Positions 53,475-63,911 of a stretch of 64,000 nucleotides of DNA are shown in pieces. The stretch is from Exiguobacterium flavidum. GTDB lineage: Bacteria > Bacillota > Bacilli > Exiguobacteriales > Exiguobacteriaceae. Position 1 is the first letter of the stretch; every line of letters starts with the position of its first letter. The stretch spans positions 27,146 through 91,145 of the forward strand of contig NZ_QPKS01000012.1 in NCBI RefSeq assembly GCF_003344535.1, read 5' to 3'. A model generated the notes under the pieces. The model saw nothing but the letters and a program-made list of their open reading frames with translations. It ran no database searches and was not told where the DNA came from. Position numbers and translations under genes: made by a program.

Positions 53475-55850
53475 TCAGCTACCGAGACGCGATGATTCTT
53501 CGAGCATCCGGTCGAATTGGGCGACTGGCAGCGGGCGGCTGTAGAAGTAGCCCTGGATCTCGTCACAGCCGAGCGCACGAAGGATCTCACGCTGCTCGAG
53601 CGTCTCGACGCCTTCCGCGATGACGGAGAGGCCGAGACCGTGTCCGAGATGGATGATCGTCTGGACGATCGAACGGTCCTTCAGGCTCATCGTCAGATCG
53701 CGGACGAACGGTTGAGCGATTTTCAGGTGGTTGATCGGGAAGTGCTTCAGGTGATGGAGCGAGGAGTAGCCCGTACCGAAATCGTCGAGCGCGATATGGA
53801 TTCCGAGGGCCCTGAGTGCCTCCATCTTCTCAATCGAAGCCTCTGCATCGAGAACGGCGACGCCCTCTGTGATCTCGATTTCAAGTGAGGCAGGGTCAAA
53901 TCCTGTCTCATCGAGGATGATTGCGATCGTCTGCAGCAATTCCGTGTGCATGAACTGGAGAGGAGACAGGTTGACGGCGATCTTTAGGTGATCGTGACCA
54001 TTCGTGTGCCATCTCTTTCCTTCCATACATGCGCTCCGAAGGACGAATTCGCCGATTGGGATGATGAGCCGGGTCTCTTCGGCGAGCGGAATGAACTCAG
54101 CCGGGGAGACCATCCCCTCCGCCGTCTCCCAGCGAATGAGCGCTTCGAGTCCGACAATCTCGCCTGTCAGGATATCGACTTGAGGCTGATAGTGAAGGAC
54201 GAATTCCCCGTTTGTGATCGCCTTCCGAAGACCGTTCTCAAGCTTCATCCGGCGCGAATAGCTCTCGTTCAAGTCATGGGAGAAGAAGGCATGGCTGTTG
54301 CCCCCGCTCTCCTTCGCCTTGTACATCGCCATGTCCGCGTGCTTCATCAGCGCTTCGGTGCTTTCACCGTCCTGCGGATAGAGGGCGACACCGATGCTCA
54401 TCGACAGATGGATCTCGTGTTCACGGAGCGTGAACGGTTCCGCGACGACTCCTTGCAGGCGTGCGATGAGCGAGAGGATTTCTTCCTCGCTCGAGAGACC
54501 GCCGAGGAGGACGGCGAACTCGTCACCGCCTTGGCGCGAGATCGTATCCTCCTTGCGCAAGGACTGGACCATCTGCTTCGAGACGTGGCGGAGCACCTCG
54601 TCGCCGAACTCATGCCCGAGCGTGTCGTTGATGTTTTTGAAACGGTCGAGGTCGACGAATAAGATTGCAACGAGTCCCTGCCGCCGTCTTGCTTCCCCCA
54701 TCTCTTCGGTCAAACGTTCGAGGAAGAAGCGCCGATTCGGCAGGTCGCTCAGCACGTCATGATACGCCATGTGGCGCATCTTCTTTACGACAGTCGTCAG
54801 CTGATGATTCTTGCGGCTGAGTTCGTCAGTCCGTTCCGTGATCCGCTGTTCAAGCCGTTCCGTCAGTTGATGGTATTTGTCGAGCAGATTTTGGTTCTCA
54901 AGAAGGGTCAGAACTTGGCGCGAGACGACGAGAAGGATGGCAATCGACGCACCGATCGACAGGCTGTCCATCCCTTGTTTCTGTGACAGCATGACACTGA
55001 ACAGGAGGATGACGCTCGCATATGGAAGCCAGAGTCTCGTCAGGAAGAATCGTCTGGCCGTGCGGTCCTCAAGATTTTCGCGTATTCGGACGAAATCGAG
55101 GGACGCAAGGCCGGCGAAGCCCATCAGATACAGGGCCATCGTCCAAAGCGGGTCGAACAGGCTCCCCGACAGATAGAGGTTCGATCCTTCGAGATAGAGA
55201 TAGGCGGAGTCCGCGAACACCTGGACGAGCAGACTCAGCATCGTGATGTACAGGACGTTTCTTGAGAAGAGATGCTCGCTGCCGAAGAAGGAACGCATCG
55301 CGATGAACAGCAAGACGAGATCACCGACCGGGTAACCGATCGAGACGAACAGGAACAATGCGGATGACGATTCGTCCCCGACGATGTCGCGGATGATGAA
55401 GTGCCAGCTGAAGGAGATGGCGACGGTCATGATGATTGCCGCATCGAATGAAATTTTGCAACACTGCATCAAATCGGAGACGCGCCACGTCTTATAAAAA
55501 AAGGCGGCAAGATAGAAGACGACTTGCAACATGTAGAAGAAATCGGGCCACCCGGGGAATGATGGTATGACGGCCTTCACGATTTCCGTATAGGTCCAGA
55601 TACCTTCTGCGATCGAGTAGCTGAACGTCCCGAGCATGATGAGTTGCCAAAATCTCTTTTCCATTCCCTGATGACGATTTTGAACGAGATAGAGGACGAG
55701 CGTCACGACCCATGCAGCTGAGAAAGAAATCAGGTCACCGCCGACGGTGAGAAGGCGGTCGTTCTCCTGAAACAGGTAGAGCCAGGCGTAATAGACCAAG
55801 ATGTGAGCGACTGCGAAAGATAGAAAGATGCGCTTGGCCGTTGTTCGCAT
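53475..55850 (-). CDS. Membrane-bound GGDEF-EAL c-di-GMP protein
   Basis: 791 aa. The N-terminal half has about 8-9 membrane helices (about 5-310), then a coiled linker (about 320-355), a GGDEF domain (about 365-525) with an intact RQGGDEF site (about 438) and the RxxD inhibitory site RKED nine residues before it, and an EAL domain (about 535-780). The EAL part keeps EALIRW, NLSPLQF, EITEG, DDFGTGYSSL, AEGVET and the final EIQGYFYSRP, but the usual LKID reads LKIAQ. Both diguanylate cyclase and phosphodiesterase activities are possible. GGAGGC before the ATG. Monocistronic. Confidence 0.93.
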   Translation of the reverse strand: MRTTAKRIFLSFAVAHILVYYAWLYLFQENDRLLTVGGDLISFSAAWVVTLVLYLVQNRHQGMEKRFWQLIMLGTFSYSIAEGIWTYTEIVKAVIPSFPGWPDFFYMLQVVFYLAAFFYKTWRVSDLMQCCKISFDAAIIMTVAISFSWHFIIRDIVGDESSSALFLFVSIGYPVGDLVLLFIAMRSFFGSEHLFSRNVLYITMLSLLVQVFADSAYLYLEGSNLYLSGSLFDPLWTMALYLMGFAGLASLDFVRIRENLEDRTARRFFLTRLWLPYASVILLFSVMLSQKQGMDSLSIGASIAILLVVSRQVLTLLENQNLLDKYHQLTERLEQRITERTDELSRKNHQLTTVVKKMRHMAYHDVLSDLPNRRFFLERLTEEMGEARRRQGLVAILFVDLDRFKNINDTLGHEFGDEVLRHVSKQMVQSLRKEDTISRQGGDEFAVLLGGLSSEEEILSLIARLQGVVAEPFTLREHEIHLSMSIGVALYPQDGESTEALMKHADMAMYKAKESGGNSHAFFSHDLNESYSRRMKLENGLRKAITNGEFVLHYQPQVDILTGEIVGLEALIRWETAEGMVSPAEFIPLAEETRLIIPIGEFVLRSACMEGKRWHTNGHDHLKIAVNLSPLQFMHTELLQTIAIILDETGFDPASLEIEITEGVAVLDAEASIEKMEALRALGIHIALDDFGTGYSSLHHLKHFPINHLKIAQPFVRDLTMSLKDRSIVQTIIHLGHGLGLSVIAEGVETLEQREILRALGCDEIQGYFYSRPLPVAQFDRMLEESSRLGS

Positions 55851-56020
55851 TCATTTGCCTCCATTCCGCGTGAAGAGTCAAACTTCATATAGTTTCAATT
55901 ATATAGGATATAAGAAAAACAACTTCATATTTTTATAAAAAATGGTTATTATTTCAATTTAAATAATGGGTTACGGATTTGAAAGATACGGCAGCAGCAC
56001 GAGCGTAATGATGAAGCAGG

Positions 56021-56070
56021 AACGACGAATAACCCCTGCGTCCGATCGGATGCAGGGGTTATTCGTCGTT
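56021..56070. terminator. Long perfect hairpin at the 3' end of the serine hydrolase gene
   Basis: A 19-bp perfect stem (56021-56039 with 56052-56070) reaching the stop codon of the downstream-strand gene. Tails are short (GTT), so it may be RNA-stabilising as well as terminating. The rest of the 55851-56020 gap is AT-rich, with only promoter-like sequence for the GGDEF-EAL gene. Confidence 0.7.
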
Positions 56071-57617
56071 CAGGCGACTGGAAGGCTGACCTTCGGGAAG
56101 CGCCAAGCATAGTCGAATTCAATCGTCGTCTCGCCTCGAACGGACAGGAAGTTGACGAGTCCGTATTCCCGCGTCAGGAACTGGGACGGGGTGATCGGGC
56201 GTCCGACGAGCGTCTGATCGGCGTTGACGTCACGGATCAGCAAGCGATCGTCTTCGATCGACACCTCGTACGTGTCCTCGCCGTCGCTATAGCGACCGGT
56301 CCAGTCCCGCCAGTCGGCTGCCTCTGAAGGAACTTCCGTGAAGGCGGGGCAGGCCTTCGTGTCGACGATGATGCATGAGGTGTCTTCTGGAAACCCTACG
56401 CTGAACCGCACGTTTCCATCGCTGTCGACGGCGCGGTATATGTTCGTTCCGGTCCGCTCGAGAACGTAGGAGATGCCGCCGTGCGTCAAACGTGTTCCAT
56501 CCTCCGTCTGTCTGAGCTCAAGCAGGCCATGATAGCTGTGGAGGAACGTGCCCGTGTAAGCCGAAAGATCTTCGGACTGCAACGAATGCGTATCGGATGT
56601 CGTCTCCTCGCCGAGCAGTTCGTCGACCAGGGCGTACCCCGCGTTGAAGATGTTCTCCCCGTTCGCGAGCGCGATGACGGCGATCCCTTTTTCCGGCACG
56701 AGGATGAACTGGCTCGAGTACTGATAGCTGTACTGACCGTAGTGCCAGAACCGTTCGACTCCCTGCTTCGTCTCGCGGAAGAAGGTGATTCCGCATCCGG
56801 CTTCCGTCGCCGTGTACCAGGGGATCTGCTCCTTGCGCATCTCGTTGATCGAGGCCGCGTCCATGAGAGGTGCGCCGAGCTCGAGGTGGAGGCGGGCGAA
56901 CTTCTCCAAATCCTGGAGAGAAGAGAAGGCATAGTAGGACGGATGGTTCGCCGCGTAGTCGCTGAATGTGTCAGAAGGGACGATCTGCCCGTCCTTCCTT
57001 GAGTGAGGAAAGGCGAGCGGTTGTTGCTTCGCACGCACCGGGTCATAGGTCGTCTGCGTCATTCCAAGCGGATCGAGAAGCCACTCCTGCATCAGTTCAG
57101 CGAACGGCTTGCCGGTGACGGTCTCGGCGACGAAGCCGGCGATGTTCAGCCCATGGTTGCCATAGGAATAGGCCGTACCCGGCCGGAACAGGACGGGAAG
57201 CGTCGGGACGGTGTTGCGGATGTAGTCCTCGAGAGTCCGGTCGTCCGGGTGGCAGTCTCCGGTCGGCATGCCGGACGTATGGGACAGCAGCATCCGTGTC
57301 GTGATCAGTGGGGTCGCCGTCTCATCCGAAGTCTTGAACCACGGGATGTAATGCGTGATCGGGAAATCGAGGTCGAGCAGGCCTGCCTCTGCGAGCCGCA
57401 TCAGGACGGTGCCGGTCAGCAGCTTGCTGACCGAGGCGATGCGAAAGAGGGTCTCGGGAGTGACCGGGGCACCGGTGTCGTCCGACGCCGTCTTCCCGTA
57501 GCCTTGCGACACGAGCATCTCGCCGTCTTTCATGACGAGAACGGCAGCCCCGGGGATTTGATTTTCCTGCATCGTCTGTTCGACGATCCGATGAAGTCTT
57601 TCGATTGAATATGACAT
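56070..57617 (-). CDS. Serine hydrolase, class C beta-lactamase/CubicO family
   Basis: 515 aa. SxxK motif in ASVSKLLTG (Ser about 63), YxN-type motif in YSYGNHGLN (about 151), and a conserved FWHYGQYS. A C-terminal lipocalin-like domain of about 160 residues follows (about 355-515). No signal peptide, so cytoplasmic. The family includes esterases and D-aminopeptidases; the substrate is unknown. AAGGAG 8 bases before the ATG. Confidence 0.9.
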   Translation of the reverse strand: MSYSIERLHRIVEQTMQENQIPGAAVLVMKDGEMLVSQGYGKTASDDTGAPVTPETLFRIASVSKLLTGTVLMRLAEAGLLDLDFPITHYIPWFKTSDETATPLITTRMLLSHTSGMPTGDCHPDDRTLEDYIRNTVPTLPVLFRPGTAYSYGNHGLNIAGFVAETVTGKPFAELMQEWLLDPLGMTQTTYDPVRAKQQPLAFPHSRKDGQIVPSDTFSDYAANHPSYYAFSSLQDLEKFARLHLELGAPLMDAASINEMRKEQIPWYTATEAGCGITFFRETKQGVERFWHYGQYSYQYSSQFILVPEKGIAVIALANGENIFNAGYALVDELLGEETTSDTHSLQSEDLSAYTGTFLHSYHGLLELRQTEDGTRLTHGGISYVLERTGTNIYRAVDSDGNVRFSVGFPEDTSCIIVDTKACPAFTEVPSEAADWRDWTGRYSDGEDTYEVSIEDDRLLIRDVNADQTLVGRPITPSQFLTREYGLVNFLSVRGETTIEFDYAWRFPKVSLPVA

Positions 57618-57632
57618 ATGGATCTCCTTAGG

Positions 57633-58067
57633 TTATTTAGGTTCTGGATACATCCGTTCGAGGAACTCGATCGACTGTCGGATCAACTGACGCAGCACGT
57701 CGGTATCGATATCCGCGACCTTGTTGATGTAGACACAGGCCTTCCCTGACGTATGCTTGCCGAGGCGTTCGAGCAATGCCTCCCGTCCTGCGTCTCCGGT
57801 CGCGAAGTACAGGCTCGTCTTCCCTTTGCGCGGCGAGAAGCCGACGAGGAAGCTGTCCCCCTCATGACCGGTCGGGTAGCGGTAATGATAGCGGCCGAAA
57901 CCGATCATGCTCGCCCCCCACATCCGGGGCGGATGTCCGGAGGTCTCCGTGAAGATCTCAAGCAATTCGTAGGCGTCCTCCTTTTTCCGAGGGTTCTCGA
58001 TCTCCTCGAGGAAGGCGGTGACATCGCCTTCATTTTCGTTCTCTCTCGTCTTCTGTTCGTAGGCCAT
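57633..58067 (-). CDS. DUF1801-like protein
   Basis: 144 aa soluble protein. PRMWGASMIGFGRYHYRYPTG-type core (cut to 20) and KACVYINKVADIDTDVLRQL fit the DUF1801/YdhG-like fold, a small family without firm function. Start at 58067 (MAYEQ) with AAAGGA 11 bases upstream. Precedes the serine hydrolase by 15 bases, so likely the same transcript. Confidence 0.8.
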   Translation of the reverse strand: MAYEQKTRENENEGDVTAFLEEIENPRKKEDAYELLEIFTETSGHPPRMWGASMIGFGRYHYRYPTGHEGDSFLVGFSPRKGKTSLYFATGDAGREALLERLGKHTSGKACVYINKVADIDTDVLRQLIRQSIEFLERMYPEPK

Positions 58068-58142
58068 TCCAGTCACGTCCTTTCAAAGGTCTTCAACGAC
58101 AGCCCTTCTGTCATGGTTTTCTGAACATGAGAAAGCTGTCGC

Positions 58143-59720
58143 TCAATGCGTATCTTCGAGGCGGACGAGCTCGTCCATGATGAGCTCGATTTCCCGTTCG
58201 GCGACCTCGCGCGAGATGATCTCTTCCCGGACGAGCCGTTCGATTGCCTCGTGTTCCGCATACAAGGCAAGGCGGCGCAGCAGCGTCTGTTGGCGCTCTT
58301 TCAGTTCAGGGTATCTCTCGAACAGGCGCTCCGTCTCGCTGCGAAGCGAAGTGACTTCGTCTTCGTAGGAAGAGAGGAGGTCCCGGGTCGAGGCTTCCGT
58401 CAAGAACAGGTCGCTTCGCGCCTTTCGAATCTCGCTGACGGCGGACTCATAGCGGTGGCTTCTTGCGACGAGCGCCTCATAGGCGAGGTGCGCGTCATCC
58501 TTCTGCTCCGTACCGAGCAGGCGCAGGAGCGGCTTGATCGAGAGGCCCTGGACGACGAGTGAGAACAGGACGACGCTGAAGGCGAGGACGAGGACCGTCT
58601 CCCTGCCTTCGAACGAGCGCGGCAGGCTGAGTGCGAGAGCGATCGACAGCGACCCCTTCAATCCGCCCCAGTTCAGGATATGTCCCCAGGCGAGCGGGAC
58701 GTTCTTCAAAAACGAGATGCTCGCGTAGACCGAGACGGCCCGGGCGACCAGGACGATCATGATCGCAATGGCGATCAGTCCCCATTTGTCCATCAGGTCG
58801 ATCTGTGTGATCTCAAGACCGACCATCAGGAAGACGAGCGAGTTCGCAAGCAGCGCCGCGACGTCCCAGAAGCTGTTGATGTTGAGCTTGGTCGTCGGAC
58901 TCATCCCGATCCGTGCCCCATAGTTGCCGAAGATGAGCGCCGCGACGACGACAGCGATGACACCGGACGCCTCGAACGTTTCTGCTGCGAGAAACGCACC
59001 GTAGAACAGGATGATGCTGAAGATGATTTCGAGCGGATAGTCGTCGTACAGCTTCGTCAGTTGGGAGAAGGCGTAACCGAAGATGGCTCCGACGAGCAGA
59101 CCGAGGGCGATGACGCGGACGAACTCGAGCAGGCCAAGACCGAAACCAGCTACGCCGAGATCGAGATACGTCAACAGATAGAGCGAGGAGATCTTGAACA
59201 GGACGACGGCGAGACCGTCATTGAACAGGCTCTCCCCCTCGATGATCGTCGCAAGCCGTTTCGGCACGCCGACGCTCTTGAAGATCGACAGGACGCTGAC
59301 GGGATCGGTCGCGCTCATCAGGGCAGCAAAGACGAACGCGGCAGGGACCGGCAGATCAAGAAGCCAGATGCCTGCGAAGCCGATGATCAAAAACGACAGG
59401 AGCGTCCCGAGAAACGCAAGCGAGATGATCGGCTTCCTGTTGTCCTTCAGATGCGGGAACGGCAGCTTGAGCGACGCCTCACCGAGCAGCGCCGGCAAAA
59501 AGAGGGTGATGATCACGAAATTGAACACTTCCCCTTCCGTGATGAACGATTTGACCGGTTCAAGGATGGGCACGTTCGCGAGACCGATCAGCGTGCCGAC
59601 GATGACGAGCGCGATCGGATAAGGCTGATTCATTTTCTTTGCGACAGCCGTGATACCGGCAGCGAGCATGACCAGGACGAGCCCGAGTTCGAATACGTGG
59701 TGCAGATCGAGTTCTTCCAT
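58143..59720 (-). CDS. CPA1-family Na+(K+)/H+ antiporter
   Basis: 525 aa: 12-13 membrane helices (about 8-395), with the ion-binding region ATDPVSVLSIF (Asp about 141) and FNDGLAVVLF (Asp about 170) typical of the NhaP/NhaK-like CPA1 group. A charged cytoplasmic C-terminal tail of about 110 residues follows, rich in Glu and Arg. Gives pH and Na+ homeostasis, fitting an alkali- or salt-tolerant host. Confidence 0.93.
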   Translation of the reverse strand: MEELDLHHVFELGLVLVMLAAGITAVAKKMNQPYPIALVIVGTLIGLANVPILEPVKSFITEGEVFNFVIITLFLPALLGEASLKLPFPHLKDNRKPIISLAFLGTLLSFLIIGFAGIWLLDLPVPAAFVFAALMSATDPVSVLSIFKSVGVPKRLATIIEGESLFNDGLAVVLFKISSLYLLTYLDLGVAGFGLGLLEFVRVIALGLLVGAIFGYAFSQLTKLYDDYPLEIIFSIILFYGAFLAAETFEASGVIAVVVAALIFGNYGARIGMSPTTKLNINSFWDVAALLANSLVFLMVGLEITQIDLMDKWGLIAIAIMIVLVARAVSVYASISFLKNVPLAWGHILNWGGLKGSLSIALALSLPRSFEGRETVLVLAFSVVLFSLVVQGLSIKPLLRLLGTEQKDDAHLAYEALVARSHRYESAVSEIRKARSDLFLTEASTRDLLSSYEDEVTSLRSETERLFERYPELKERQQTLLRRLALYAEHEAIERLVREEIISREVAEREIELIMDELVRLEDTH

Positions 59721-59775
59721 TAATCTACCTTCTTTCGTCGATGAGATGCCTTCCTTTTCCCGTCAGATACCGGCA

Positions 59776-60141
59776 TCAATCTTCGGTCTGATGCTCGCTC
59801 ATGAAGGCGAGCGTATTACCTTCCGAATCCTCGAAGAACACCATCCGCATCTCCGTCGTCCCGACCTTCGCGACGGTGTGGGGTTCATCCGTGAAGCGGA
59901 TGGTCGCCCCCTTCTCACTATATGTCGCGGCGACGTCCGCCACCGTCAAGTAGAGGATCGAGCTGTGCGCGAATGCTTCGCTTTCCGGAACGCTCAAGAT
60001 CAGACGGACGCCGGCACAGTCGAGAAAACCGAGCGTCTCCGTGCGGAACAGAAGCGGCAAGCCGAGCTCCTCCTCATAGAAGGCGATTGCCCGGTCAAGC
60101 TCCTTGACCGGTACGGCGATTTGACCGATTTTTTGGATCAT
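59776..60141 (-). CDS. VOC-superfamily (glyoxalase-like) protein
   Basis: 121 aa single vicinal-oxygen-chelate domain: IAVPVKELDRAIAFYEEELG at the start and VFFEDSEGNTLAFMSE at the end. No substrate evident. AAAGGAG upstream; 19 bases after the methyltransferase gene, probably the same transcript. Confidence 0.9.
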   Translation of the reverse strand: MIQKIGQIAVPVKELDRAIAFYEEELGLPLLFRTETLGFLDCAGVRLILSVPESEAFAHSSILYLTVADVAATYSEKGATIRFTDEPHTVAKVGTTEMRMVFFEDSEGNTLAFMSEHQTED

Positions 60142-60160
60142 CGTGTCCCGACTCCTTTCA

Positions 60161-60922
60161 TTATTTCAATGCCTCGAACAGGAAGACACGGGACGAGGAG
60201 TCCGGTTCCTTGCCTGTATAGTCTGCCGTCACCTCGACGTCCGTGAAGCCGATCTCCTTGAGCACCATCTTGAATTCCTCGATGCCGTACCAGCGGAGCG
60301 GAAGGCGTTGCAATTCTGTTTGAATCAGATTGCCGTCGCGCCACTTCTCATATTTGATGAAGATGACGTGACATTGCGTGAAGAAGTCGAACTGTGCCGT
60401 CTTCGTCTCCATCGTGATCAGGCTGCCGTCCCTCGATGTAAACGAGGACGTCCCGCTGAAGGCTGAAATCGCGCTCGGCGTCTCGGGAAGCGACAGATCG
60501 AGAATCAACCGTCCACCTGGTTCGAGGTGGTCATACAGCCGGCGAAGCGTCGAAATCGATGCACTTCGTTCCTCGATCAGGGCGAATGAGCCGGCCGGGA
60601 TGATGATCGCCTCGTAGTCATGCGGCAAGTCGATCGTCTCGAGTGCCCCTTCATACAGGACCGGCGCAAGTCCGCGCTCCTTGGCCTCATGTGCACACGC
60701 ATCGAGCATCTGGGGCGAGTTATCGATTCCTTCGACGCGCAGGCCCGCCTCGAGCAGCGGGATATAGACGCGGCCGGAGCCGACCATCGCTTCAAGAATG
60801 CGTCCCTCGCAGTTCGCGAGACGTGACCGGTAGTACGCGATGTCACCGCTGAATGCGTGGCCGACCGGTTTCGTCAGCCGATAGACTTCCGTGCAAAGTT
60901 CCCCGTATTGACTGAATGACAT
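60161..60922 (-). CDS. Class I SAM-dependent methyltransferase
   Basis: 253 aa Rossmann-fold methyltransferase: motif I LEAMVGSGRVYIPLLEAGLR (about 40-59, with SGR instead of GTG), acidic motif II GIDNSPQMLDAC, and motif IV-like IIIPAGSFALIE. The substrate is unknown. RBS GGGGGAG. Confidence 0.88.
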   Translation of the reverse strand: MSFSQYGELCTEVYRLTKPVGHAFSGDIAYYRSRLANCEGRILEAMVGSGRVYIPLLEAGLRVEGIDNSPQMLDACAHEAKERGLAPVLYEGALETIDLPHDYEAIIIPAGSFALIEERSASISTLRRLYDHLEPGGRLILDLSLPETPSAISAFSGTSSFTSRDGSLITMETKTAQFDFFTQCHVIFIKYEKWRDGNLIQTELQRLPLRWYGIEEFKMVLKEIGFTDVEVTADYTGKEPDSSSRVFLFEALK

Positions 60923-61054
60923 GAAAACTCCCCCTTATCTCGTTAGCTTCAGATTACCTGAAAATCGGACAGAGGAAGAGGGGATCCTTCCGAGAAAAGG
61001 GAAGTGGTATTTTGTGCGATGGGACGGTGCGAGCAAGGAATGCGAGGTATGTCA

Positions 61055-61084
61055 TTGACAATTTTTCGGATGGCATGATAGAAA
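61055..61084 (+). promoter_or_regulatory. SigA promoter of htpG
   Basis: TTGACA (61055-61060), 18 bases, TAGAAA (61079-61084). Overlaps closely with the CIRCE operator just downstream. Confidence 0.72.
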
Positions 61085-61092
61085 AGAAGTAG

Positions 61093-61119
61093 TTAGCACT
61101 CTTCGTATAAGAGTGCCAA
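61093..61119. promoter_or_regulatory. CIRCE element (HrcA operator)
   Basis: TTAGCACTC-N9-GAGTGCCAA: the left arm matches CIRCE exactly, the right arm in 8 of 9, and the spacer is the canonical 9 bases. It lies at the transcription start of htpG and implies HrcA repression. Confidence 0.93.
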
Positions 61120-61141
61120 AAAATGCTTAGGGGGATTTCTC

Positions 61142-63004
61142 ATGGAGACGAAACAATTCAAAGCGGAATCGAAGCGGTTGCTCGAGATGATGATCCACTC
61201 GATCTACACGCAAAAGGAGATTTTCTTGCGGGAGCTGATCTCGAACGCAAGTGACGCGATCGACAAACTCTACTACAAGGCCTTGACGGACGACAGCCTC
61301 GTCTTCGCCAAGGAAGACTATACGATCACGATCATCCCGGACAAGGACAAACGCCAGCTCGTCATCCGGGACACGGGGATTGGGATGACGCGAGAGGAAC
61401 TCGAGGAGAACCTCGGGACGATCGCGAAGAGCGGATCGCTCGCCTTCAAGCAGGAAAATGAAGCCGAGGACGGACGCGATTTGATCGGACAGTTCGGGGT
61501 CGGGTTCTACTCGGCGTTCATGGTCGCGGACGTCGTCACGGTCGTCACGAAGCCGTTCGGCAGCGACGTCGCCTACAAATGGGAATCACGCGGCATCGAC
61601 GGCTACACGATCGAGACGATCGAGAAGGAGACGGTCGGGACGGAGATCACATTGCACCTGAAGGCGGACACGGAGGACGAATCCTTCGGTGAGTACCTCG
61701 AAGGCTATCGCCTGAAGCAGATCATCAAAAAGTATTCCGACTTCATCCGCTACCCGGTCCAGCTCGAGGAGATCGAGCGCGAGAAGGCCGAAGGCTCGGA
61801 GGAATACGCGGAGAAGAAGGTGCTGAAGACCGTCAACAGTATGGTGCCGATCTGGCGTAAGAACAAACGGGAACTGACGGACGAGGACTATGCGAACTTC
61901 TATGCCGAGAAGCACTACGGATTCGACAAGCCGATGAAGCATCTCCACATCAGCGCGGACGGTGCCGTGCGCTACCAGGCGATCCTCTACGTTCCGGAGC
62001 AGATGCCGTTCGACTACTATACGCGCGAGTTCGAGAAGGGACTCGAGCTGTACGCGAACGGCGTGCTGATCATGGAGAAGTGTGCCGACCTCCTGCCGGA
62101 CCACTTCAGCTTCGTCAAGGGGATGGTCGACTCGGAGGACCTGTCGCTCAACATCTCCCGTGAGATGCTGCAGCACGACCGGCAGCTGAAGCTGATCGCG
62201 AAGAACATCCAGTCGAAGGTGAAGAAGGAGCTCGAGACGCTGCTGCGCGACGAGCGCGAGAAGTACGAGACGTTCTACGGGGCGTTCGGACGCCAGCTCA
62301 AGTTCGGCCTCTACAACGACTACGGCATGCATAAGGACGTGCTGAAGGATCTCGTCCTCTTCTACTCATCGAAGGAGAAGAAGCTCGTCACGCTCGCGGA
62401 GTACGTCGGGCGAATGCCGGAAGAACAGAAGTATATCTATTATGCATCCGGTGAGAGCGTCGAACGCCTCGACAAGCTGCCGCAAACGGAACGGGTGGCG
62501 GACGAAGGTTATGAAATCCTCTACTTCACGGAAGAGATCGACGAGTTCGCGATCCAGATGCTCGTCGAATATGACGGAAAGCCGTTCAAATCCGTCACGA
62601 GCAGTGATCTCGGCTTGCCTGAAGCAGAGGCGACGGACCAGAAGGATCACGAAGACCTCTTCTTGGCGATGAAGGAAAAGCTCGGCAGCGACGTCAAGGA
62701 CGTCCGCGCCTCGGTCCGCCTGAAGACGCATCCGGTCTGCTTCTCGACGGACGGTGCCGTCTCGATCGAGATGGAGAAGGTGCTACGCGCGATGCCGAAC
62801 GCGGGCGACGTCGAAGCCGTGAAGATCCTCGAGGTCAACACGAACCACCCCGTCTTCGCTGCGCTCGAGAAGGCACACGCGGAGGACGAGGCGAAGTTCG
62901 GACGCTACACGAAGTTGCTGTATCAGCAGGCGCAGCTGATCGAAGGACTGCCGATCGAGGATCCGGCCGCCTTCGCGAACGAGGTTTGCGAGTTGATGAT
63001 TTGA
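61142..63004 (+). CDS. htpG: Molecular chaperone HtpG (Hsp90)
   Basis: 620 aa ATP-dependent chaperone. GHKL ATPase N-domain: [19 protein letters not shown] (Glu/Asn ATP site, about 21-39), DTGIGMT (about 79-85) and [13 protein letters not shown] (about 118-130). Middle domain with the catalytic Arg in [11 protein letters not shown] (about 340); C-terminal dimerisation domain present. AGGGGG 10 bases before the ATG. Controlled by CIRCE. An IS3-type element begins 28 bases after its stop, so the native 3' flank is lost. Confidence 0.98.
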   Translation: METKQFKAESKRLLEMMIHSIYTQKEIFLRELISNASDAIDKLYYKALTDDSLVFAKEDYTITIIPDKDKRQLVIRDTGIGMTREELEENLGTIAKSGSLAFKQENEAEDGRDLIGQFGVGFYSAFMVADVVTVVTKPFGSDVAYKWESRGIDGYTIETIEKETVGTEITLHLKADTEDESFGEYLEGYRLKQIIKKYSDFIRYPVQLEEIEREKAEGSEEYAEKKVLKTVNSMVPIWRKNKRELTDEDYANFYAEKHYGFDKPMKHLHISADGAVRYQAILYVPEQMPFDYYTREFEKGLELYANGVLIMEKCADLLPDHFSFVKGMVDSEDLSLNISREMLQHDRQLKLIAKNIQSKVKKELETLLRDEREKYETFYGAFGRQLKFGLYNDYGMHKDVLKDLVLFYSSKEKKLVTLAEYVGRMPEEQKYIYYASGESVERLDKLPQTERVADEGYEILYFTEEIDEFAIQMLVEYDGKPFKSVTSSDLGLPEAEATDQKDHEDLFLAMKEKLGSDVKDVRASVRLKTHPVCFSTDGAVSIEMEKVLRAMPNAGDVEAVKILEVNTNHPVFAALEKAHAEDEAKFGRYTKLLYQQAQLIEGLPIEDPAAFANEVCELMI

Positions 63005-63068
63005 AGACAGACGAAAGAAGACATTCCGCACTGAACTGAACCAAAAAAGTTAGACAATGAATGATTCG

Positions 63069-63911
63069 TCAGGCGACCTTGAGGACCTGAGTCCGGTATT
63101 CCACCGGGCTCAGGTTTTTTAGTCGTCTCTTGATGCGACGATGGTTGTAGTACTCGATGTAACGCACGAGCTCGCGCTTGAAGTGGTCCATGTCATCGAA
63201 CTCCTTGAGATACAGGAGCTCGGACTTGAGCACGGCGAAGAAGCTCTCGATGGCTGCGTTGTCGAGACAGTTGCCCTTACGGGACATACTTTGAGTGATG
63301 CCGTGCTCCCGGAGCGTACCGATGAATGGCCGGTATTGATAATGCCAACCTTGATCGGAGTGAAGAATCGGCCGTGCCTGCCCGTCGAGCCTCCCGATCG
63401 CCTGGTCCAACATCTCGCCGACGAAATGATAGGTGGGGCGGTCCGACACGGTATAGGCGATGATCTCCCGGTTCCCCAGGTCCATCATCGGCGAGAGGTA
63501 GAGCTTCTCCCCGAAGAGGTGGAACTCGGTGACGTCAGTCACCCATTTCTGGTTCAGGCCGGAGGCCTTGAAGTCCCGTTGGAGAAGGTTCGGCGCGACC
63601 TCCCCGACCCGCCCCTTGTAGGAGCGGTATCGCTTCATGCGGACGAGGCACTTGAGGCCGAGCTCACCCATGAGGCGGCGCACGGTCTTCGGGTCGTGTC
63701 GGAAGCCTTGGCGCTCGAGGAGCGCGTGGATGCGACGATAGCCACATCGTCCCTCGTGTTCGTGGAAGAGGGCATGGATGGCCGCCTTCACCTCCGCATA
63801 CTTGTCCTCGGCCGTCAGGCGCGTCCGCCAATAGTAATAGACGCTCCGGGCCATACCGAGCACGCGAAGGAGTCCCGGGACGGGATAGGTCGCCCGCAAC
63901 TCCTCGATCAC
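63069..63911 (-). CDS. IS3-family transposase OrfB (DDE integrase domain)
   Basis: 280 aa as read from the GTG at 63911. HTH_21-like N-part ([10 protein letters not shown]), then a retroviral-integrase-type catalytic core with DDE triad: Asp in VTDVTEF (about 121), Asp in HSDQGWHY (about 184) and Glu in [14 protein letters not shown] (about 222). Product is probably made as an OrfAB fusion by -1 frameshifting, since the frame stays open upstream through the A7 run of orfA. It appears intact. Confidence 0.95.
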   Translation of the reverse strand: MIEELRATYPVPGLLRVLGMARSVYYYWRTRLTAEDKYAEVKAAIHALFHEHEGRCGYRRIHALLERQGFRHDPKTVRRLMGELGLKCLVRMKRYRSYKGRVGEVAPNLLQRDFKASGLNQKWVTDVTEFHLFGEKLYLSPMMDLGNREIIAYTVSDRPTYHFVGEMLDQAIGRLDGQARPILHSDQGWHYQYRPFIGTLREHGITQSMSRKGNCLDNAAIESFFAVLKSELLYLKEFDDMDHFKRELVRYIEYYNHRRIKRRLKNLSPVEYRTQVLKVA

